From: a virus
DNA length: 53,970 nucleotides
Direction: 5' to 3' (one strand)
IMG/VR virus record: IMGVR_UViG_3300023171_000016
Span: 1-53,970 of that record
Both the position numbers and the translations under genes were made by a program. A model generated the notes under the pieces. The model ran no database searches, was not told the DNA's origin, and was given only the letters and a program-made list of their open reading frames with translations. Below, one piece after another: positions 48,527 to 53,970 of this stretch (the stretch's first letter is position 1; each line of letters opens with the position of its first letter).

Positions 48527-49733
48527 AAAAATTGTCTTTTAGTCTGCGTGATTTTTTTAAGCCTAAGTACCGTTGATAAGCCGCTGTTTTCTGTTGTGTG
48601 AACCCTAAACCCTTGCACCAAAAATCGTTCCTTAATAGGGACTTGCATATTCTGCGCCACGATGGGGCAAGTTTTTTGCTTTCCAGAATATAGGGAGCTT
48701 CGTCCGGTATTCCGTCAGGGTAGCCCCGTTCGCGCCACCACTCAATGAACGTGTATATTTTATTCAGGTAGTGCTGTTTTGTTACGTCCGGTATGCTGTT
48801 AAGGAATAATCCGGCGAAACTATTCCATGTATGGTTAGGCGGCAGTTTTACGCGGTTGTAGCCGTTTATAGAACCACTTTCGTTAATGTACAGCGCGCCG
48901 CTGTTTGCGCCATTTACACGCGCTACGACCTTCGCCCATGTTTCAGGTTCTATGAGGTGAAACAGCCACAGGCCGCGCCGCTGGTCATCGCCGTAGGGCT
49001 GGCATATCCGCTGCTGGTGTATAGATAGCCCAGCCTTGTGCATCAGTTCGTATAGCTGGTTATATCTGTCTGTTGGGTGTTTGCTGTGGTATATCCAAAT
49101 GTCCTCCGTGGTCATATCGTATATGGGGTAGACGTTGAATACATTAGGGGTTACCAGAGTTGTGTAACACCGGCCCTGTATCGTAACTTTGTCCTTGCTG
49201 GCTATAGTCCGGTAGCGGTTCAGGCTTTCATCTGTCCTTATGCCTACCAGACACGCGCACGATTGACCTTGTGAATACCATTCGCCAAACTCAGGTACAA
49301 ACTCTTCAAACTCCATACCATCACGAAAGAACGGGAAAAATGACGGGTCACTTATTGCCTTTTCAGGTATTGGCCTTATCCAATTTTCTTTTTGTTCAGC
49401 ATCCCAACACTTCCAAAAGGGCTCATACACGCTTACTGCATTTCTCAGGTGAATAGGCAGGCACACCCAATACAACTCTATGTTATCCGCATACTGTTCT
49501 ATGCAGGCGTGAAGGTGGTCTATTGTGAATTTATATTGCCCTTCGAGGTCTACAATTAGCACGCCAACTTTTGCGCTGCGCTTCACTGCTTCTTTCATCA
49601 CTATATGCAGCATTACCGTACTATCCTTACCCCCGCTGAACGAAATATACACCCGCTTAAATGTGTCGAATACCCATTGTGTGCGCTGTACAGCCGCTTC
49701 ATAAACATTGACATCTAATCTGTACTTTGGCAT
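48513..49733 (-). CDS. ibrA: IbrA-like PAPS-reductase family protein, 406 aa
   Basis: The PP-loop of the adenylyl-transfer fold is SFSGGKDSTV (residues 31-40). The middle holds a catalytic-looking cysteine segment (CACLVGIRTDESLNR) and the C-terminal part matches the DUF3440 type of IbrA (YPIYDMTTEDIWIYH, YPDGIPDEAPYILESKKLAPSW). The family resembles sulfonucleotide reductases and DndC. With its IbrB partner it may modify nucleic acid or a host factor; the substrate is unknown. Confidence 0.82.
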   Translation of the reverse strand: MPKYRLDVNVYEAAVQRTQWVFDTFKRVYISFSGGKDSTVMLHIVMKEAVKRSAKVGVLIVDLEGQYKFTIDHLHACIEQYADNIELYWVCLPIHLRNAVSVYEPFWKCWDAEQKENWIRPIPEKAISDPSFFPFFRDGMEFEEFVPEFGEWYSQGQSCACLVGIRTDESLNRYRTIASKDKVTIQGRCYTTLVTPNVFNVYPIYDMTTEDIWIYHSKHPTDRYNQLYELMHKAGLSIHQQRICQPYGDDQRRGLWLFHLIEPETWAKVVARVNGANSGALYINESGSINGYNRVKLPPNHTWNSFAGLFLNSIPDVTKQHYLNKIYTFIEWWRERGYPDGIPDEAPYILESKKLAPSWRRICKSLLRNDFWCKGLGFTQQKTAAYQRYLGLKKSRRLKDNFYDGN

Positions 49734-50098
49734 TCTGTTTGTGCGTTAATCCATGATTGCAATATTACGTCTGCTATGCTGTCTGCTTCGTTCTGCTGTG
49801 GTTTGGTGAGCAGTGACCACGCCTCCATAGTTACGGTACTTGGAACACCTGCATACAGGCAACATGCAGCCTGACCCAAGTAAGCTATGCGATTTAGTGA
49901 GGGGTTGCTAAGGTTATGCTCACAGGAATATCGCCATTCGTCAACTACTTTTTGCATGTATTCTTTTGTCTTATCCGGTTGCGAAAACATTTCTATAACG
50001 GATCGTAGTTTTTGTTCTTTTTCGCTTCCTGACATGTTGTCGTAAAATCCGTGCTGGTGGTCTTCCCATAGGTGCCACGGGTGGTATATTCGCGTCAT
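49715..50098 (-). CDS. Hypothetical protein, 127 aa
   Basis: The ATG at 50098 (MTRIYHPWHLWEDHQHGFY) is in an ATGA overlap; a longer frame to 50218 overlies the previous gene. The protein is helical with tryptophans and ends in a Glu/Asp tail. It resembles the phage DNA-metabolism accessory proteins seen near recT genes, but I cannot name it. Confidence 0.68.
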   Translation of the reverse strand: MTRIYHPWHLWEDHQHGFYDNMSGSEKEQKLRSVIEMFSQPDKTKEYMQKVVDEWRYSCEHNLSNPSLNRIAYLGQAACCLYAGVPSTVTMEAWSLLTKPQQNEADSIADVILQSWINAQTECQSTD

Positions 50099-50415
50099 TG
50101 CTCCGCCACCTCCTGAGCGTATTTTTCTACACTTGAGCGTTGTTCGTCTGTCATTTCCGACATTAGTGTGAACACGGAGCCGTACACCATAAAATCGCGC
50201 TTCCAGTCGTCGGCCCATAGTTTCCGGTCTTCCGGTGTAACGTCCTTTATAAAGAACTTTTCAAACAACGTAAACCGTTTAAAAAACTCTTTCATAGCCT
50301 GCTTTATGCCAAATTGAATACCCCCGCACCCTAATAGGTAGTCTTTGTATTGTTCAGCGCATTTCAGTAGCGCGAACATGGCGTATACTTGCTTTGCTTC
50401 TTTTTTGTGTATCAT
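50095..50415 (-). CDS. Hypothetical protein, 106 aa, helical
   Basis: Basic, aromatic-rich helical protein (FFKRFTLFEKFFIKDV). No motif recognised. It is coupled to the gene downstream by ATGA and lies ten bases after the RecE-like gene. Confidence 0.68.
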   Translation of the reverse strand: MIHKKEAKQVYAMFALLKCAEQYKDYLLGCGGIQFGIKQAMKEFFKRFTLFEKFFIKDVTPEDRKLWADDWKRDFMVYGSVFTLMSEMTDEQRSSVEKYAQEVAEQ

Positions 50416-50424
50416 GTGGTTAAT

Positions 50425-51012
50425 TTAAGCTGTCCCGAATTTCAATATTTGTTCCGCCATCCAGTCCGGCGCGGTCGGTGTTTTCCTGTCACTAAAAAAT
50501 ATATCGTCACTTTTTGCGCAATAGATAAGCAGGTATGATTTAGGGACGTTGGCACATGAACGCTCAATGTAACACTGATTATCGTACCCCATGTATTCAA
50601 TGTGCTTTTCGGCATCCTTGCTTTTAATCCCGCATACCTTCATTTCTACAGTGGCGATACGTGGCAGAACGAAGTCTACCAGTGACTTTACATGTATGGT
50701 GAACCCTGAATATTCAGCGGTCGCCGTTACGCCTACCTGCTTCTTTAATTGGTACAGGTACGGCATCTTATCGAGCATGTACATAGCTATGCGTTTTGCC
50801 TGCTGGAAACTGGCTGAATTTGGCGGGAAAGACTTACCACCAGTGATTATAGCATCTACCATAGAACCTAGTCGCATTTTAGGCGTTTCATCTATCGTGG
50901 GCATGACCCCGTTTATATTGTACTTAAAGAAACTGTTGGAGTAGCCGGGGCTTGAAAGGTATTGCCCGAACTCCATTTCAGGCAATACCTTGTGATTAGT
51001 GAATGTTATCAT
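50425..51012 (-). CDS. RecE-like PD-(D/E)XK exonuclease, 195 aa
   Basis: The order of motifs fits the YqaJ/RecE nuclease core: MRLGSMVDAI (cf. the FGxAxH start), FTIHVKSLVDFVL with a catalytic aspartate, VEMKVC (E-x-K), and MGYDNQCYIERSC (Q-box helix). It would make single strands at DNA ends for the RecT partner. Short length is normal for phage versions. Confidence 0.75.
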   Translation of the reverse strand: MITFTNHKVLPEMEFGQYLSSPGYSNSFFKYNINGVMPTIDETPKMRLGSMVDAIITGGKSFPPNSASFQQAKRIAMYMLDKMPYLYQLKKQVGVTATAEYSGFTIHVKSLVDFVLPRIATVEMKVCGIKSKDAEKHIEYMGYDNQCYIERSCANVPKSYLLIYCAKSDDIFFSDRKTPTAPDWMAEQILKFGTA

Positions 51013-52082
51013 AGCCTGTCTTCTTTTTTGAACGTGATACCCGTTATGGTTAGGTCGTTATCTTCACTTTTCAGGCGCGCCAGCACATCAGCCATTTGTG
51101 ATATTTTCACATTGAAAACTGATTTTGTGCGCAGCTTATCCCATCCTTTCAGGGTTATAAACGCGCTCATTATAGCGAGGCCGGTGGCGGCGGTGTCGTC
51201 CATATCCAATACATACACTTCTTTCAGTGACTTATGTGCCAGTTCTACGCGCTCTACTGCATGCCCCTGCATTGTAGCAGATATGTTTTGCATATTCTTT
51301 TCGTCTGCAATATCCTGTGCCGTGGTCTGCTTTTCGTAGGTCGCCTGTGCCACTGATTCCGCGCTGAACTTTTTATCGTTCGCGAAGCTGGAAAATTTCA
51401 GCGTCAGTAGCTTGTGGTACATGTCTACGTAGCTATCGGGATTGTGCGCGCCGAATATTTCCGTAATTATTGCCAGTTTTTCGGGGTCGCTATCCTTCAT
51501 TTCCGGCAACATGAAGTCTTTAGCCTGTAGTGCCAGTTTCATTTTATCCATTACAGCGGGTTCTATGCTGGTGCAGGTAGGCGATTCAATAGCGCGGATA
51601 TACAGGTCTGCTACGCGGTCATTGATTAGCTGCTGGCACTTGCTTTGCAGCTCATTGTATTCCTGTAGTGCCATTGTTTTAAATGAAGCTAAGGCGTTAA
51701 TGCGTGCCTGCTTTGCGTTGGCCTCCGCCTGTGCCTGTTGCTTTAGTGGCAGCAGTGCCGCGCCGTATGCTTCTATGTGTGCTTTAACGGACTTTTCAGC
51801 GGTCATCTGTCGTTCTTTCCATGCGTCAGTAACGGCGGTTATTTTTTGGCGTTGCACCGAAATTTCCTGTTGTCCGCGCTTTAGTCCAGCCAACACTAAT
51901 TCATACTCTGCTATCAGCTCTATTGATGTTGGTAATGGGGTGGCGGCTATAGCGGTCGCAGCTTCGTGATTTAGCTGCACCTCTGTTAGCGCGGCATTAT
52001 ATCCGAACGCCTGCCAGCCTGTAGCCTTTTTTGTGGCATCCGGTATGGCCGCCTGTTGTATTACTGTGAGTTCCTGTGACAT
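51009..52082 (-). CDS. Coiled-coil partner of the recombination pair, 357 aa
   Basis: Long helices dominate, with a central coiled coil (residues about 60-150, VSVQ/EKSVKAHIEAY and AQAEANAKQARINALAS). No catalytic motif is visible. It lies between the RecE-like nuclease and RecT, coupled to both sides by overlaps, so it is probably a structural or regulatory partner of the recombinase. Family unknown to me. Confidence 0.65.
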   Translation of the reverse strand: MSQELTVIQQAAIPDATKKATGWQAFGYNAALTEVQLNHEAATAIAATPLPTSIELIAEYELVLAGLKRGQQEISVQRQKITAVTDAWKERQMTAEKSVKAHIEAYGAALLPLKQQAQAEANAKQARINALASFKTMALQEYNELQSKCQQLINDRVADLYIRAIESPTCTSIEPAVMDKMKLALQAKDFMLPEMKDSDPEKLAIITEIFGAHNPDSYVDMYHKLLTLKFSSFANDKKFSAESVAQATYEKQTTAQDIADEKNMQNISATMQGHAVERVELAHKSLKEVYVLDMDDTAATGLAIMSAFITLKGWDKLRTKSVFNVKISQMADVLARLKSEDNDLTITGITFKKEDRL

Positions 52083-52297
52083 TATTGGTTTGGTTGTGGG
52101 TGTGAGAAAATTCCTTTGATTTTGCTATTGTAATAGCCGCCTACGCTGTCTGCCTGCTTCATTTCCATGTACGTGCTGAACGGTACATCTACATACACAT
52201 ACTGCCTGTTATTTTTGAATGATACTGTCAGCGTGTTATCTATCCATGCGACACGGGCAATCATGCTGCTATTCGTTACTTCGTGTTCGTGGTTCAT
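52082..52297 (-). CDS. KTSC domain protein, 71 aa
   Basis: Fits the KTSC pattern: SSMIARVAWIDNTLTVSF, then YVYVDVPFSTYMEM, then DSVGGYYNSKIKG. This second KTSC gene sits between RecT and the coiled-coil partner. It overlaps RecT by four bases. KTSC function is unknown; two different members in one genome is uncommon. Confidence 0.75.
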   Translation of the reverse strand: MNHEHEVTNSSMIARVAWIDNTLTVSFKNNRQYVYVDVPFSTYMEMKQADSVGGYYNSKIKGIFSHPQPNQ

Positions 52298-53124
52298 AGG
52301 TCATTCGCTGTTATCGCATCCGGCGGTGAAACAATAAATGAAGGCGAGTATGTGCCGGTCATTTCTTCTGCCTCTGTAAATTCTTCTTCCGGTTCGTTGG
52401 TCACGCGCTTTTCGGTAGGTATGGACACATTAAGCATCACCTTAGCATTCGGGTTTGTGCCGAGCTTTTCGAGCGAGTGGCGCAGTGCCTTGGCTATAGC
52501 AAATTCAGGGTCTATGCTGCCGTTGTGGCTACGGTACAGTTCGTTTGCATGGTTCAGGGTGTTGGCATCCGGCTGTGGCTTTGTGCTGTGCTGTGCGTTC
52601 CATGTACGTGCATTCTTTTTGTGGCTGGCAGTCATCCACTTTTTGAAGTACACAGTATCATATTCGATTGTTTCCCACCGTGGTGAAGGCACAGACGGGC
52701 GCAATAGCTTTACTGTAACCTTTATGCACTGTCCTTTTTCATTGTACGAAACCGATGGGCGTTCGTGGTCTAATATCGTTCCGCACTGATAGGCTACCGA
52801 CAATGCACCATTAGCAGTTAAAGGGGCTTCAAGTACCTTTACATAGCTATTTCCCTGCTTCACGCTGCCCGGTATAAGGTACATCAGCTTTGCATCGGGG
52901 TCTAAGGTGAGGTTTAGCTTTATGGCCCTGCGAACGGCTATCAGTATGCTTTGCGGTGCGCATTGCAGAATAGCGGGGGTTTTAAATCCATGTTCTTCTA
53001 CATACTGTATTTCCTGCAGTACCATTGTTTCAATGTCAGTACCGGGGCGGGCGTTCAGGCCCATCAATGCCTTTAGCGTAGGCAGGTTGTTCGTTAGTAT
53101 CTGTATTCCTGTTTCTGTGCTCAT
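52294..53124 (-). CDS. recT: RecT family single-strand annealing protein
   Basis: The 276-residue protein has the RecT pattern: CAPQSILIAVRRAIKLNLTLDP, then APLTANGALSVAYQCG and the segment around FKKWMTASHK. The C-terminus is acidic and unstructured, as usual. RecT proteins anneal complementary strands in phage recombination and concatemer formation. The nuclease partner is at 50425-51012. Confidence 0.9.
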   Translation of the reverse strand: MSTETGIQILTNNLPTLKALMGLNARPGTDIETMVLQEIQYVEEHGFKTPAILQCAPQSILIAVRRAIKLNLTLDPDAKLMYLIPGSVKQGNSYVKVLEAPLTANGALSVAYQCGTILDHERPSVSYNEKGQCIKVTVKLLRPSVPSPRWETIEYDTVYFKKWMTASHKKNARTWNAQHSTKPQPDANTLNHANELYRSHNGSIDPEFAIAKALRHSLEKLGTNPNAKVMLNVSIPTEKRVTNEPEEEFTEAEEMTGTYSPSFIVSPPDAITANDL

Positions 53125-53243
53125 TTTATACGTGTTTTAAGTGAGTGAATGTTTAGTATTATGCAAAACTTTATCAGCAGTTCATGCTTACGCTGCCGCC
53201 GTGTTTTGTTGGGTCGGGTGTAGTGGCGGATGTATAGGTTCAT
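53121..53243 (-). CDS. Small basic protein, 40 aa
   Basis: A 40-codon frame with ATGA overlaps at both ends (MNLYIRHYTRPNKTRRQRK) fills the space between YopX and RecT. Highly basic N-terminus. The overlaps support it as real; function unknown. Confidence 0.5.
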   Translation of the reverse strand: MNLYIRHYTRPNKTRRQRKHELLIKFCIILNIHSLKTRIK

Positions 53244-53635
53244 AGGTTCTGTGGGTTGTCGTGAATGTTGCCGATAACTTCTATTTGGTCTCTTCTAACA
53301 TCAAATGGTAAGCATGCAGGCAATTGGGACCTGAATTGCATATTTTTTGGCTGCCACTCACACACTGCAATAACATGTTCTTTCGTTATTTCTCCTTCTT
53401 CGTTCTTTTTGTACAGCTTTGCAATATCACCTTGATACACATTATTCCAATTCCTGTCCTCCACGCCCGTAAACTGCCCAACAGTATCGCCATCTACCTC
53501 ATGCCGGAATAGCGTTTTTTCAGAGCATATAAAGTGCTGGTTCAGTTCAGCATCGAAGTGGTAGTAGCCGGTTATCCATGGCTTTAGGTCTCCAGTAGAC
53601 CGGCCCCTACATAGTAGTTGTTGCTGTGGTTTCAT
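53240..53635 (-). CDS. yopX: YopX family protein, 131 aa
   Basis: The family layout is visible: LKPWITGYYHFDAELN, then FTGVEDRNWNNVYQGDIAKLY, and the C-terminal strand EVIGNIHDNP. YopX is a small beta-barrel found in many phages, function unknown. It lies just before the recombination genes in the leftward operon. Confidence 0.82.
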   Translation of the reverse strand: MKPQQQLLCRGRSTGDLKPWITGYYHFDAELNQHFICSEKTLFRHEVDGDTVGQFTGVEDRNWNNVYQGDIAKLYKKNEEGEITKEHVIAVCEWQPKNMQFRSQLPACLPFDVRRDQIEVIGNIHDNPQNL

Positions 53636-53745
53636 TTGTCTGTGTTTTTAGTGTAAAAGATAATTTTTAGAAATACCACCGCTACCATCAGCACGGCGAT
53701 TATTATGGCGTGTTTTCCGAGTGTGTCGAGTTGTTGGGGTGTCAT
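53632..53745 (-). CDS. Small single-span membrane protein, 37 aa
   Basis: A 37-codon frame with ATGA overlaps at both ends carries one membrane segment (HAIIIAVLMVAVVFLKIIF). Its position between the junction gene and yopX fits the packed operon. Function unknown. Confidence 0.52.
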   Translation of the reverse strand: MTPQQLDTLGKHAIIIAVLMVAVVFLKIIFYTKNTDK

Positions 53746-53970
53746 GGGGTAATCTGTTTTTTAAGGTTATCAATAGCTGTTTCCAGCCCTGTAAATACTT
53801 CATTGCTGCTGTTCCAAAGGTTGTGGGTGGGCCAGTCGAAGTGGTTAGTAAATAGGTACTCGAATTTAGTTGCAGATACGGCTACCAAGGTTACAGCGGC
53901 CCAAAAATGGCGTTCGTGCCAGTCGCTACTAAACCCCAAATGCACAGCCCCTAAATAAGCCTTTGGGGTT
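53742..53970 (-). CDS. Hypothetical protein, C-terminal part of the gene split by the contig ends
   Basis: Continues the gene at 1-217 in the same frame (AKAYLGAVHLGFSSDWHERH). The product ends FTGLETAIDNLKKQITP. Bases 53840-53965 duplicate 1-126. The last five bases are not part of the true sequence. Together the two parts give a 104-residue protein of unknown function. Confidence 0.8.
   Translation of the reverse strand, partial: TPKAYLGAVHLGFSSDWHERHFWAAVTLVAVSATKFEYLFTNHFDWPTHNLWNSSNEVFTGLETAIDNLKKQITP
53840..53965. repeat. Terminal direct repeat, right copy
   Basis: Identical to 1-126. The nine bases 53962-53970 are the reverse complement of 53932-53940, which suggests that the mismatched tail is an assembly fold-back error. 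Confidence 0.92.

Noticed and set aside
1-53970. Integrase, repressor, CRISPR array, insertion sequence or toxin-antitoxin pair
   Set aside because: No motif, repeat array or inverted-repeat-bounded transposase for any of these is visible on either strand; small proteins could still hide one.

Overview
The window is a complete, circularly mapping genome of a tailed double-stranded DNA phage that infects a member of the Bacteroidota. Bases 1-126 recur at 53840-53965, and one 104-codon gene is cut by the contig ends, so the genome unit is about 53,839 bp. The host assignment rests on promoters of the Bacteroidota type (TTTG, 19-20 bases, TAnnTTTG), A-rich instead of Shine-Dalgarno translation starts, and protein families common in that phylum. 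I see terminase, portal, capsid, tape measure and endolysin genes, but no integrase, excisionase or repressor, so a virulent lifestyle is the simplest reading.

Transcription has two arms. A rightward arm (1382-8506) starts at a strong promoter at 1331-1362 and carries about 22 small, tightly overlapping genes, mostly of unknown function, with two DUF551-like proteins, two ASCH-like proteins and an HNH endonuclease. It ends at a hairpin terminator (8510-8530) shared with the converging leftward arm. Everything else, apart from one isolated rightward gene at 35345-35818, runs leftward. That arm starts at a divergent promoter at 1270-1299, passes through the contig junction and continues down to 8535.

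In transcription order the leftward arm holds the following. First come small early genes and YopX (1227 to 53240). A RecT annealing protein and a RecE-like nuclease with two partner proteins follow (50425-53124), then an IbrA/IbrB-like pair (47879-49733). Next are an SF2 helicase, a structured RNA leader (46256-46380), a nuclease-like protein, a Lin1244/Lin1753-type replication protein, a DnaB helicase and a VRR-NUC nuclease. Terminase follows (40341-42171), then a surface-sugar cassette of a methyltransferase, three glycosyltransferase-like proteins and small genes (35787-39625). Then come the tape measure, a lipoprotein and tail-tip proteins (26762-35302), and after them a candidate tail protein, portal, scaffold, capsid and connector genes (18928-26670). 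Fibre-like proteins with signal peptides (13403-18569) and holin-like membrane genes (12499-13406) are next. A tRNA and small-RNA cluster (11640-12475) encodes Trp, Lys, Phe and Tyr tRNAs, and the arm ends with small cassettes and a CHAP endolysin (8535-11558).

The tail module therefore lies upstream of the head module, the reverse of the usual siphophage order. Other unusual points are a late-promoter family (TTTG-N19-TACTTTTR) in front of terminase, the sugar cassette, the candidate tail protein and the capsid; an RNA leader whose two hairpin loops are complementary over nine bases; several short promoter-to-terminator RNA units; a portal with a CxxC zinc-binding-like insertion; a tail-tip protein with a membrane-like segment; and virion-type proteins with N-terminal secretion signals.
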